Source: Volvox africanus | Taxonomy: Eukaryota > Chlorophyta > Chlorophyceae > Chlamydomonadales > Volvocaceae | Reading direction: 5' to 3' | Assembly: GCA_030268105.1 (NCBI GenBank) | Contig: BSDZ01000016.1 | Span: 1,309,501 to 1,373,500 of the forward strand | DNA: 64,000 nucleotides | Shown: in pieces, positions 9,321 through 23,100 of the stretch | How the letters are laid out: every line of letters begins with the position of its first letter | How positions within the stretch are numbered: the first letter of the stretch is position 1 | Notes under the pieces: generated by a model | Seen by the model: only the letters and a program-made list of their open reading frames with translations | Told to the model about the DNA's origin: nothing | Databases searched by the model: none | Made by a program: the position numbers and the translations under genes

Positions 9321-10931
9321 CGAACGAAGCAAGATCTCATTGCCGAAGTAAGTGCCCAGGGCTGCTGCGATATGGTTGTGACCGTGATGGCTTCCGACTG
9401 AGGAGGGCGTGGCGATACGATAGTTGCTCCGAAAGCTATGTACGAATCAAATGTCCTGGTAGGCCTTAAACTGCCCCGACTGGCCCCAAGCACGCGAAGG
9501 CTCCTGTGTGTTGGGGTTTGGCTGCGTGGTACCTGATACCCCCCCCCAACGTATGGAAGGTGAAAAGATTTAAATCGATCTTATCAATTTTATCGATCTT
9601 ATCAATTTTATCTATCGATTTTATCAATTTCAACTATCGATTTTATCTATTTTATCGATTTCATCTATCTATCGATCTTATCTACCTATCTGATTCCCCA
9701 AATATGTTTGTTTATCCCGTCAACCAACGCACGAGATTTTAGCATGCATGCTGTGGCATGTTTGGATCGTGCAAATGTCCACGTGATCTATCGTTCGTTG
9801 GCGCGTTTTCTACTTCCGTTTTGCAGCCCTTGCGTCCTTTCTCCAGGTCCGCGTGCCTGTCCTATCTTTACTTCATCTATACCCCGTCCAATCAGGTGCT
9901 GGATATGCACCGCAGGGTCTCAAGAGCTTTCAGCTTGCCATCAATCGCAACCTTGCCCGTACCACAGTATAAGTCGGTTGGTTAATGCCTCAGTTCATCC
10001 AGGTCATCCACACGGAGGCAGTTGGAGGAGGAGGAGTTTCGGGGCCTCGGCAGGTTGGCATCATCACCACTCAGGGGCATTGGGCTTCTCATCCATCCAG
10101 TGGCCCTGACCACACGGAAAAGGCATAGCCCGAGACGGACCAGCTTCAGCTGCAACACATATCCTAAGCTAAAACCTCACGCCTGGTACAGAAATGCATA
10201 TGGAATTGCCCCCAATCCTACACCCTCCCTTCCCTTGCACCGACGCGGCCTCCATAACCTCCTTAAATCATATTACCCAGTACCCACATGGCCAAGCACA
10301 ACTGGGGCCTGCACACACACACGCAATACCCTTACATCGGACACGCATGATCGACATTCAAGCTGGCTGTAAATTGTCTACTCATTCAACCTTCCAGCCG
10401 TCGCCGGCCTACTTCATATAAGCATCCCATCATCAACGCGCTGTCCCCAGGTGAGTGAGGAGACGACAAGGCTCAGGCCCGAGAACTTCCTCTTCTTAGA
10501 GACAAGGTGGCCTTGCGCTTCAGAGTGCGTGTCCGGCGGAGGGGGCCGTAAATCAATCAATGTGTGGGTCCATCCCGTGGTACCATTTGGCCCATTCTGT
10601 CCAGTGGGGTTGTCGCACACTCACATGTTGGTGGTACCGAGGAATGGATATACGGAGAAATGGATATATGTATATACACGGCCGCGTGCCCCGGCGCCCA
10701 ACCCAGTCCCATTGACCTCCTCCCCCCCCTCCTACACAAGGCCTCGCCGTGCCATGCCGTCGAAATGAAGATCGGTCAATACCTCAAATTCATTCCCATG
10801 CCCATGCTGCACGGCGGCTTAAGGAAAGCGCACACCGAGAAGTGATGTGTACGCTGGAGCCCCGGGCCGTCAAGACAGCCGTTGCAGAAGACGGACCCAG
10901 GAGAATGACATCTGCATACGCACATACATAT
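9321..10931. other. Intergenic region between convergent AP2 and CFAP57 genes
   Basis: No coding motif is seen. An AT-rich degenerate array of ATCGATTTTATCAATTTT-like units occupies about 9570-9690. The open frames here are low-complexity or motif-free. Confidence 0.6.
9570..9690. repeat. Degenerate TTTTATCGAT/ATCAAT tandem array
   Basis: Alternating ATCGAT, TTATCAATTT and CTATCGATTT units repeat irregularly for about 120 bp. Confidence 0.75.
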
Positions 10932-10936
10932 TTACA
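10932..10936 (-). terminator. TGTAA poly(A) signal candidate of CFAP57
   Basis: TGTAA on the minus strand, 264 bp beyond the stop at 11200. Confidence 0.4.
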
Positions 10937-11199
10937 GGCACAGGAGGAACTTGTGTGGAACGTTACTGTTGTCCCGTGTCTTCCTGTTTGTCTGATGGTC
11001 TACGTGCAAGTCCTGCCCGCCATCCAAGGTTCCCGTCCCAACAGCCTGCTCGCCCTTCATCAGTCGGCGCTTCGTGTCATATGATACGAGTTTTACCCAC
11101 GCACAGTCTCGCAACTGGTTTCAAATCCAAACCCAACATCACCCGCGCCCAACCCATTTACGAACCCAGCACCCCACACCGAAATATCTCGCACATTCC

Positions 11200-14100
11200 T
11201 CATGCCTCCCCTTCAACCGGCCCTGGCCCCATTGATGCCGCAATGGCAGCTGCCGCCAGTATTGACGCGCTGGTGGCTCCGTTCCCGCTCTCCCGCATTC
11301 CCGGCCCCACACTGCCCGACCCTGGCCCAGCCGCTCCAGGGGGCGCCGGGAAGCCGTCCATGGGCGGCAGCCTCTCCCTGCTGATGGGTCGGGGCACCAC
11401 CATGGCTTCTAGCTGCTTGATGCGGGCCTCCTTGACCATCATCTGAAGGGCGGTGATAGGGGAAAGGGGAAATGAATGTGAGGAATCGTAGACTGCAGGG
11501 TATCTAGTGCGCTCAACGCCCTATAGATCTGAATCCCCCATGAGCGCTTAAACATTTTCTTCACATATGCGGCCTCCGAAAAGTACAACTCCAACTCCCG
11601 CCATTTCCTTCTTCCCGTCCAAACTTTCCCGCCACTGCATCCCGATGTCTACACCCATTTTCTCCCCCCATCCTGTCCCCCTCGTCGCCCCAGGCTCTGC
11701 CCTCTACTTCGACCCCCAGTCAAGCACAGGACCCTCCCTCCCTTCCTTTCTCCCCCCTCCGCCGCTTACCTCTTCTCTTAACCGGGAGATGAGGTCCCGC
11801 TGCATGTCCAGCTCGCGACGGAGACTATCCCCCTGGGCACCCTCGGGGCTGGTGCGACCCCCCCCGCCGCCACCGGCAGTACCACCTCGGCCCGCGGTGC
11901 CCTTGCCGCCCGCGGTCCCGCCTAAGCCTGCACCGCCGCCAGCCAGCCCTCCCTTCAAAGCCTTGATCTCCCGGCGCAACTCGTTGATCTCCTTGATCAG
12001 CGCCGTGTTTTCCTATTCAGTGGGGCGCATGGGAGCGGCGCAGCAACGCATATCGCCAAGAGTGACATAAGACAAGAGGTTAACATCAGATTATAATTAT
12101 AGGTTACATGCGTTCGAGCGGCGTTGCCACCGTGCCACTCGGAAAAGGAAGTGTATACAGACGGAGAAACACGTCTTACAAACAACAGCACCACTGTCCA
12201 ATTGTAGGCACTTCCCGGCCCTAACCCCCACACACACACTTCACATACTACCCCCTGTCTTCCCCCCGTTGGGACTGCATGCACAGACCTGCATGATTCT
12301 CAGGTTGTCCGTCCGGTGCAGCTCGCTGTCCTTGGCCAGCTTGCGTTTGAGGCTGTCCACCTGCGAGGGGGAGGGGGAGGGTAAGGAGGAGACAGGTTGT
12401 GGGGCTCAGATCTGCTCACGGCACATCATCGGATTATGGACATGAAACGTTCACATGGACACATGCCATATGAAGCAAACCAGGTTACAGACCAATAGAA
12501 ATAGCCATTGTTTCCTACGGTTGCTGGCGTGCAGAAACAGGAGGACACACGATCTCGTTCGGTATACCACGAACACCTCACTCGGTACGCCTGTCGTTGT
12601 TCCACATGCTGCCGTCGTAGTCAACAAATTTCGTTGTTCAAATCTACAACTTGAACCTCCGCGGTTAGGAACCCCCACGACCACCCTGTGGCGCCTTCAG
12701 CACCACTCACCGTCTTCTCCAAGTACTCCCGCTGCCGGGCGGCCTCGCGCTCCACGTCTCCGTCTTCCTCTGGACCCAGTTTGAGCTCTCCGCAGTGCTT
12801 CTGATACAGCCACTTCACCTGTGTAGACGAGACGGCCAACGAGAAGTGAAGTTTGGCACTCACCCGCCACTCAAGAGTCCTTATCAAGCACAAACGGCAT
12901 TAATGGAAGCTGGACTTTGCAGCAGACCACCTACCTTGTCTACCCGGGTACCACCCTTCACGGGGACAACGGATGCCACCTCACCGTCACGCCCTCCTTG
13001 AATTCAATGACGAGCCACATCCCCATCATGTTTAAAAAGGAGAGCGCCCCACCCTCGCCCTCGCCCTCGCCCTTCCTCTCACTGCCGCAGTATTACTTCT
13101 TCCTTCCTCCTCATTCTCTTGTCAACAAAATATAGACACTCCCTATTGACGCCTTTGAAACGTTTCTGAGAGTGTGTCGACTTCCCGACCCCTCCCGACC
13201 TGCGTTTCCCCCCCTGCAACTCCTCTCACCTTCTCCTTGAGCACCTTGGGCTCCTGCAGGAATCCCACCACCTCCTGCAGGTCGTGCTGGAAGCGGCGCA
13301 GCAACGCGTGCGCATCCTGCTTGTCGTGGCGTTGGTCCGCAACCTCGTTCGCCAGCCCTGTCTGCTTGAGCCGCATGTTGGCGATGGTGAGGTCCAAAGT
13401 GGCGTTGGTCTTGTGGTAGCGCTCCAGCTCGCCGTCCATTTCCTACAGGATGAGGGAGAATGCCGGGGACGACGAGAGGCCGGTAGCATGATGGACGCAA
13501 ACCGGAAAGGGGACTGATCAGCGACGGGGAGAGACGTGAGAAAGAGACGAAGAAGCAGCAGAAGAGGGGCAAAGGAGAACACATTGCACAAGATGGCATT
13601 CAAAGGTGACCCCGAGTGCGTGGGGTGTACAGCCCCACCGTGTCAACCCGACAATCGCCGCAGCGCCGTCCTGCTGCACAGTCACCCCTGGGCTCCACCT
13701 CAACCTCCGGGCGCGCACCTTAATCTGCTCCTTCATGTAGCCGATCTCCGCCTCACGCGGCTCAATCTGTTTTTTAAGCTCCTTGATCTTGTAATCCAGC
13801 ACGAATTTAAACTTCTCCAGCTCCTGCAGTCCACATCCAATGCGTGCACTGGATAAGATTCGATGGGGAAGGAAGGCTGACAAAAATGCGAAGCCGCTGC
13901 TGCAAATCTCTGCTAAACCACATCGCTACAGCACTAAGGGGTGCATAGATATGCACCCTTAACACGGCCTGCCGCTCGCCTCCAATCATAGCTCCATAGG
14001 TAACCCCGTGGGAAGACCCTGATTCCGCACCCGTCCCATCCTAGCGGACGGCAATTTACACAAAGTACGTGCAGGTGCGTGCGGATTTGACAGATGCGAT

Positions 14101-17100
14101 GCACGGGACGTGCAACCCACGCGCACCTGGTTCTTCTTCTTGAGGTCGTAAATGCGACGCTCCTTGTCGCCGATGGTTTCATCCCGCTCGCGGATCTCGC
14201 GTTTAAGTGAGGCAATGTCTTTCTCCAAGCTAGCGATGGTGGCGTACAGCTCTTTTTTCTGCTCGTACAGCTCCTTGATTTGCGTATTGCATACCTGTAG
14301 CAAACGATACAAGGTACGGAACCCCTTCAAATCCTTGCCTTGCCTTGCCTTGCCTTGCCATAGAAATGCGCGTGTGTGTTTGTCAAGCTGATCGGACTGC
14401 GGGGAGATGCTCAATGCGCAGGCATGACCCATTTATAGGCCCCGTCCCGACCTGCCATAATATACTTAAACGAGGTCCAAACCGGCCGCCATTTTCCCAT
14501 GTCGCGCATACTCATCGTATATAGCATCCATCCAAGAATTAAAACCAAAAATCCGACAAAAGCCGGTTTCTCGCTTCTTTCGAGTTTAGGGATTTTGTAT
14601 TGGATTCAAATTTACGACAATAACTTACGAACTCCTTGTATTTTACGTAGCTCGCAAAACCATGCTTTAACTTTCGGTGACTCACGCCCACCGTCCAAAA
14701 CGTTAACCCCTCTCCTCTCCGTCTTCCGGCGCGCGCACCTCAATGTCCTTCTGCAACGCATTGAACTTTTTGCGCATGATCCCGTTCTCGCCCTTGAGGC
14801 GCAGGCTGGTCTCACGCTCCGTCTGGAGCCTGTGGCCAGCCGGGGGACATCCACAGAAAACATCAGCATCAACATTCACAGAAACGCGTGGTGGTCTCCG
14901 ACCGCAGGAGCCCACTGTCCCGGGAAGCGACTTAAGTGAGACCAATGAGCTACAAGCAGACCAGCTACAAGCAGAAGTGAGAATGAGAAGCCACCCAGCC
15001 CCAGGTGAGATTGGGACAGGAGGGGGCATCGTAGGGGGTCCCAGGCCGAAAAAGGGCCCTGAATAAACCTGGTGAACTGAGCAATTGGAAACATTCGTCA
15101 GTCGGTCCGTCAGTCCGGCCGCATCGGCCCCGTCTGCAGCTGACATCCATACCCACAGCCGCCACACCTCCCATGTGCAAGTCTATTACCACTCACTTCT
15201 GTTCATATTTCTCCTTGGTCTCCTCAATCTCGCGGTCCGCGTCCTCCTCCAGTTGCTTCTTGATTTCCTCAAATTCGCGTTCCAGCTCGGCCTGGTGCAT
15301 GTGGCCATGGGGGGTGTACCGTTGGTGTATGTGTTTCCGCACGCGTTCATGGGTGGTGGGAGATGTGGGGCGGGCGGAGCTCGGGCACGATTGGGGAGTT
15401 GGGGACGGAGTGCTGACTGCCCATGGGTCAAACCCAACACCCCATGGGGAGAAGTGCGTCCAGGTCCTCAACAGGGAATAGCGGAAAAAGGTACGTACGC
15501 CTGTGCAAACTAGGTACTGGGGGATCTAGCCACACGCCATCGACAAGTCTGCTCTGCTCTTTGCATCTTTCGACCAAGCCACGATGGCGCCTGCAGTTCC
15601 GTCGCATCCTAAGCGCCTGGCTGTCTTCCCCGCAAGGCCGACCCAGGGATCCACAACCAGATCAAGGAACGCTGTCCTCCTATCCCGCACACATCCTGCA
15701 TACCTTCTCCGCCTGTAGCGCCTCGATCTTCAGCGCTTCTTCCGCAAGCTTAGCCTCGTAGTCCTCCGTCAGCTCCGCAATCACGCGCTCGTGGCTCTCC
15801 ACCAACAGGGAGTTCTGCTCATCCCACCTGCAGACCACATGCAGTAAGATGCAACATTTTACAGACGTTCTCGAGAGTGGAGTGGAGTGGAGTGGAGTGG
15901 CCTCCGTCACGCGAAGCATTCCCGCATTCTCTGTGTGCCAGACCACCTCTCTGCCTCTGTCTCTCTCTTCTCTGTGTGTGTGTGTATGCGTGTTTCTTCT
16001 CTCCCTCCCCTTTTTGTATTCGCGGCTCATGCCACAGTCCGCATCTCCACACACACACACACTCACCTCTCTGCCAGCATTTCCTTCTCCTGCATGAGTG
16101 CCTGGTACCGCTCCACCTCCGCCATGATCTTGGCCTGGTACTGCGTATCCAACGCCTGCAACTGCGCCTGCGCGCGTTCCTCAGCCTGCTTCAGCTTTTC
16201 CTCGTATTCCATCTCCATCTCGTTCTTCTCGCTTAAAAGAGATTCGAACTTTTGGCGATCCGCCTCCGCCTCGGCGGTGAACTTGTCCGTCAATTCCTTG
16301 ACGCGTTCCTGTAATTATGGGTATTCCGGAAAGGAGCAGATCATGCGTGCGTGTGTGTTGTGAGGGGGCTACGAATGTACATAAAACGAAATCCAAGACA
16401 CAGAGAGGGGTGAGAGAAGAGGAAGGGGAGAGGAGAGTTTCTCCGCAGCCCTTTGCCATCCAATATGTCCTCTTAACATATCCCAAGTTCCCGCATCCTT
16501 GTACCATCCTTCGGGCATTACCTGTAGATGCAGGTCCTTGAGCCTCAGCTGGTACTCTGTCTGCATCGTCAGCTCGGCCACCTGCTGCTCCAGCTCCGCC
16601 ATTCGGGACCGCTTTTCGTCCAGCTCCGACCTGACGCAGAGGAAAGGGGGGCGAAGGGAGGGAAGGTAGAGAAAAAACAGCATACTGTGTCATTTCGACC
16701 CATCAGACTATTTAATGTTTAATGTTTGATGATAAGGAAGCCTGTGTGCGCCTACGTTCACGTGTGGTTAGCCCAAATTACCTGAACCGCGCGGAGAGCT
16801 GATCCGGGGATCCTTTTTCCCGCACAACACCTACGCTGTGGCAAAGCACTGAATAAGGTGCGTTTAGGCACTCACTCACCTGGTGACCAAGACCTCCACG
16901 GAATACTCGAGCCGCTCCTGCTCCCGGCGTGCAGCCGCCCGGGCGTCCTTGTCCCGCACTTCCCACACAAACACGCTGCCATCCTCGCCGCCGCTAACCT
17001 GCGGATCGGTACACAACCTGTTGTCAAACACCCGTGCGATAAATAGAAGACGAAAGATGTGCATACGCAAAACAATCAAAACAAAGCAATGCGCCATGTC

Positions 17101-20100
17101 GACAGAGAGGCCCTCTGCCGGGCGGGAGATGGGTATATCCACAAAACTGCTGGAATCTACCTGCTGCCCGCCTCGCCTTGCTAGTGGAGTTCTCTCGCTT
17201 TCCAGTAGCGCAAGACAAGCAAACCACATAGCTTGTAGTGGGTATCTAGTGCCCTCCTTGGTTTCCATCGGAGCGGCCCTTTTCTTCACCTACAATCCCA
17301 TCTCCCCAGCTCACCAGAAGCGACTCGTCCCACGACACTCTCAGCCGAGATACGGGAGCAGCGTGACACTTAGATTCTTGGAACTCTCCTGGGGGGGCAG
17401 AAGGGATTGTCCCAGGGTGGAGGAAGGGTGGAGAGTAGGAGTAGGGGGACGTACGAATGCGAAAACAAAGAACTCAAGAGGGGAGGGCACAGACTGCTGG
17501 GACAGATAAGCCAACAGGCACGAATACAGGTACCGACAACTCAGTCACCAAGTAAACCGTTTGGGGCAACGCGAAACATGGCGCGAATGGGGCAACGACG
17601 AAGGAATGCCGGCACGGAGACTACAGAGGCGGGGAATGAGATTACGATTGCCAGGGGGGGAAGCTAGGACGTGCGAAACCCTTGCTTGATACCAAACCAT
17701 ATGAGGTTTTCACACCCGGGATCGATCACAGGGCCGCCGGTGAGAGCCGAACATGTAGGGGGTAGATTGGGGGGTGGGGGATGGGGCACGCATCCATTCC
17801 ACGCGTTCCATGATCGTTCAGCGTTCAGCGTTCAGCCCGACATACCTTCCCTTTCGCCCCTCTTCTCCTCCCAATTGCGAGTTTTTCATTTTCCTTCAAA
17901 CCCATATACACGCCCCACTGACCAGCTCCCGTCGGCCCCACCCTTTGCCACCGCACCTGTGAGCGGGTACTTGTATGTTCGCACCCCCCCGCTCTCCGTG
18001 GCGGCAAACATAACACGGGCATTTCCCAGCAGCACCAGCTGCGTCAGGTTAACCCCGCCCGTGTCAATCTCCTTGGAAATGGTGGTCCCGCTGCCCTGAA
18101 AAGGAACCACCAGAACAGTTCATGTACAGCGGGACAAGAACACGCAGACTGTGGGAGGCGATCCAGGATGCAAGTAGAGGGAGAGTTTGGTCAGGGCTAA
18201 GGCATGTCATGAAGGGTGCAGCGCGGCAGCGCACAGACCTGCTGTGGAGGACGGCATCACCCAAATCCTGGGGCATCACGTGTATTGACGCATGTGCCTA
18301 CAATTCGGACCCATCCGCATAGCAGCCCCTAATAAAACCTCACACCTGACAAACACCCTTTCTGCTGGACCCCTCGTTTCTCGGATGAAGGGTCCCTCTT
18401 ACCGACGAGTCCTCGAATTCTTTGATCTTTTTGTCGGTGCCGGTTGCGTAGAGTAGCTTGCAGTCGGGAGTAGCCAGGACGGACGAGTAGGCACAGCCTT
18501 TGAGCACGTGCTCCTTCTCGCGCTTCAGGTCGCGCAGCCGCCATTCGTACACAGCGCCATCCATACCTGCGGATATGAGCTTGGAGTCATCGGGTGACCA
18601 GGCTACAGATCGGACCTGCGAGGGGGTCACGTTCGGAAGGGGCCACGGAAGAGAGCCGAATGGTAAGCCATGGTTAAAGGCAGTCTCGGAGTTGCCAAGG
18701 CCTTGGCCGGCAGCTCATTTTTCCATGACTGCTCGCAATGACGATTAGCCCTGGCGGCCTGGCTCCACACACCTTCCCGTTATGCCCCCTCAAGTTGCCG
18801 ACGTTGTCGCATGTGTATGTGTTGTAAATGGAGATCGTGGTGCCGTTGACGGCAGCGAAGTACCTGTGCAGAGAGAGGAGGATGGGAAGAGGCAGGATGG
18901 CGATTGATGAAAGCTACATTTAATTCTCCTCGCTGGCGGTAAGGCCCCACAGCAGGAGGCAATGGCAAGGCATCAGCAGCTACTCCTCAAACACGAACCC
19001 CCACCATTTTGAAACCGACCATGAGACGGCCATTAATGTCATTCCCCACATGCTTAATACGAAACTAAAATTAAATGGAATATCGTTTGTGTTTTAATGG
19101 CACACTCCTCCTTTCCTCCCGACGGCCCCGCTCCGGCACTCACTGTCCTCCCGAGGAAAAGCAGCATTCTCTGCACCCCTTGATGCCTAGCTCCTTCACC
19201 GTCTTAAGGTCCTCCATCAGGACCGCCATCAGCCGCAGCTTGTCGGCAAAGCCAACCAGCACCTGTAGCAGCAGAGACAAAGACGAAGCGTGAAGGGATT
19301 GAAACTGATGCAGAGTGGTCCCGATGGCGGATACACCAACATCTGACATATGCATTATTGCCCCAGGGAAACGGGAATGAAAGGTGCAGGCAACAGCCGT
19401 TGGTGGCAGTACGCCGGTTGTGCAGCTGGATCGCACAAGGGTGTGTCCAGTGCAACGAGCGCGCATGCACGTGCAAATGCATTTGCACGTGGTAAGGGAG
19501 GTTTATGACATGAGCACGGAACTGGGTATGGTTGTACTGTTATGCGAGACAGACATGTACCCTCGGCGGCATCATATACCTTCCAAGCACAAGCCATGTG
19601 GCTCTGGCCCAGTTTGCTCCCTTCCTTCCTTCCTTCCCTCCAAGTTATCTGAACCCGGTTTCTCCCGCGCCGTCCCCCATGTACCATGAGACCAGTAGGA
19701 TGTATGGCGATGGAGAAGATCTCATCGGCGAACGTCCGGTGTAGCTCGCAGGTCCTGTCCACCCAGTTCCACAGCCGCACGGACCGGTCGGTGGAGCAGC
19801 AGGACGCAATGAGGGCCTTGCGCACGCACACGTCAAGCCCAGTCACAGGCCCGGCATGGTTGGGCGTTCCCAAGATCTGCATTACAGGGCGATCAAAGCG
19901 GACTGGCGGGCCCACGAAGGAAGTACGGAGGCGGGAAACCCGAACACAGAAGCCCCCACGAGCAAAAGCCCCAGGTCCTAAGCGGGAGGCAACGATGAGG
20001 ACAGGTATGCAGGGAGCTGTGTGAAGCTTTTCTAGGTCATAGAATGCAATTCCAGCGGAAACCAGCACCGCTCTTAACCCCAGGAGAATGCAGGATAGCA

Positions 20101-23100
20101 CTATGCACCCTCATATGACAGTAGCACCCGTTCAGGCATCGCACTCGTACCGGCACCCTTCGGCCGCTCCCTGACAGCACAACGCCGTGCTGCAGCTGCA
20201 TGGTGGCCATGATGCGCACGTGTTCACAAGCAACCCCCAATCCAAACCACTGACCAGCAACCAACAACCATAAACAGCAACATCCATGTGCGCACCGCAG
20301 CCACAGAACGAGAGCCACACCATCTTGGTTACCCTAGGAGCGTGGGATTGCTCCATTTCCATTTAACCCTTACGCTTGAGAGTCAGCGCCGCACCTCGAA
20401 ATTCATTTCATCTTGCTTCATGATCTCCTGGTTGCTGAGCATGAGCGTGTAGGCCTGGTTGTTCTCCAGGGAGGCCACCAGGTGCTCCTCGTTGGGGGAG
20501 ATGGCCAGGTTGCTGAGGCGGGTTTCGGCAGAGGATGGGTGGGAATTATGAGACAGCATAGGCCAGCGGCGGCTGGCGGAGTTGGACAGGGATGTATATC
20601 TGTGATATCTGGATTTGCCCCCTGCAGCAAAGGCCCGATCGGAAGAAGTACATCCGATACATGCTCCGTCCCGGACATACCCGGACGTCCCCAGGATACT
20701 ACAGACAGCACCAGACCCGGACTTGGTACGCGGAGACGGAGGCAGCTTAAGTACCAGGTTTTGCGTGACCCTCACGTTGCGGGCTTGGCTTGGTAGGAGT
20801 TGATGGGATGGCACGGCGTAGGCAGCAACACAGCTATCGTCTACTACATGAGGATATGAACATATTGTGGCCCCCTGACTCCGCACTCACAGCACTTTGC
20901 AAGGATTCCCTTCGATGGCGAAGGCGCGTGCCCTGCGATAGAACTCCTTATCATCACGCTCGAAGATGGTGACCACGCCCTGGTCCTGCCCCACCACAAA
21001 GCCCTTGGAGTAGACGGCGACGGAGCAGGCGGGCAGGCCGTTGTCGCAGGAAAATGCAGCCTTCAGGTCGGTTCCCTGAAAACTCAGGAGGCGAGGACCG
21101 GGAACCAGGGCGTTGATGTCATTATCATGTATGTAAGCGCTCTGTGTTCCATCGTGCTGTCAAAGATTGTCGATTACCGCGCGTCCCTTCCCCCTTTCCC
21201 CCCTCCCTACCTTCCTATACCTTTCTGCATTTGACGCGCCAAGCCGCCGACTTCTGCCGATTATCACAATTAGTTCGTGATTGTAATTGTACTATTCAAC
21301 AGCAAGTACCAGGACTCGTATATTCGCCGTCCTCTCTGTCCCTACTCCCATCCTTGTTTGATTCCATCCTTACCTCCAGCAGCAGCACCTCCCCATCCGC
21401 CATACCCAGCAGCAGCCGCTCCCGCTGCTCATTGCTGCCGGGGGGATCCGGCACCCAGCACTGCGCAAGATGGGGAAAGGAAACGACGAAATGAGATGTT
21501 AATGTCCGATGGGAATATTTACAGGGAGAGAATATCGCAGGCAGGAAGGAATTACGCAAATCCTGGGACATTGCAGAAACGTTGCATGACGGTGGCGCAG
21601 AGGGGGCGATGCATGACGGTAACGATGAGAGAAGGATAAGGACAGTATTATCGGAATTATGCAAATCCAAACGCTGCGCTGTGCGGTTGGTCTCCTACAT
21701 GGGGAAGAGTTCCACAGTTGGGCTCCGAGTTCACACAAGACAACGATCTGCAAATTGATCTTCACGTACAGAAACGTGCGCATCACACTGCCGCACAGCC
21801 CAGCATTGACCCGGCCCCCCTTGTCGCCCTGTGCCCATCCGATCTCAGCACCGCTTTACGACGCTCAAGAGGCGATTTCCACAATCCTTCCAAAAATCAT
21901 TTTTGCCACGCTTTCTGGGGTTTCCCCTTATTGGGATCCCCAAGACGCCTCAGGGGAGGGGGGTGGTCCGCGGTCCCCAGCAGGGTCACCTCTGTCGGCC
22001 CAATCAGCCAGTCAGAAAGGTTTAAGCTCGTCAACTCCCATCCCCGCCTTCCCTTCTCCCCTTTGGCGACCTTTCGTAAATTTTGATACCTTAACGTCAT
22101 AATATCATGAATTCCACACGACGGGATTTGTGAACAACAGTGTGTTCGAGAATTTTGATCCGCTGTTGGCGTACACCGGTGTTCACCGCTTTTGTAACAT
22201 TACAGATACAATTTTACCCTCTCTTTACCCTCCCTTATACTCGCGGGAGCCTGAGGGTTACAAAAACCGCTGATTTTCCACAAAGGGAGTTATTGCACTC
22301 CCGTCAAGTGTTTTCCTTCGCTCTCATCCATCTGCCCTTCACCCAATCGCTTACCTGGCACGAAGCCAGGGAGGGATCCCGCTTCCCGATGATGGGGTTG
22401 GCCTGCTTCAGCCCGCTGTCGGCATTGCGGAACATCTTGAGCATGCCCTGACCAATCACCCCCACCAATGAGGATTCCCCGTGCGAGAATGCGCACTGCG
22501 AAAGAGAAAAGACGGGTCAAAGGCACCACAAGCTTGCAAAGTCGGTGCTCGGGAGTATTTAGTGCAGGGAAACAGGGCCTGTAGACGGAAAGTTAACGGA
22601 AAGCCCAAGATGACCCGCGCCTGATCTCTGGTGCTGCACAGCAAGGATTACCCATATCCCCAACTACCCAGCCCTGGGCACCACTGCCACCCACCTGCGA
22701 GGATAAGTACTTGTCTCCTTTTGACAGACATTTGCAAACGTCTCTCCCCCTGGCCCCCCTGCTTCCCTCCTCCCTCTCAAAAGACGCCTCCATAAACGGT
22801 ACATAGTAAAGAGTACCTTTCGGACCCAATTTACTGTAAAGCCGCCCCCCATTTCGGTTGGTGCATTGCCGCAATGGTACTCACGCTATACATAGGCGCC
22901 CCTTGCTGGTTCGTGGTTTTTACCACGCTGGCGACCTTGCTCTTCTCCCACACCCATAGCACCAGGTTATATTCGGGTGCGCCGCCCTGACCGATCAGCA
23001 TCTTGCCGTCGCCGCTGAAGGAGAGACTCACGTACTCCTGGAAGAGAGATCCGAAACAGAGATACAGAAAGAATCGGCTCGGTGTGGCATGTTGCGGAAA

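Noticed and set aside
10847..11446. 199-codon plus-strand frame
   Set aside because: It is antisense to the last CFAP57 exon, has no motif, and is explained by GC-rich coding on the other strand.
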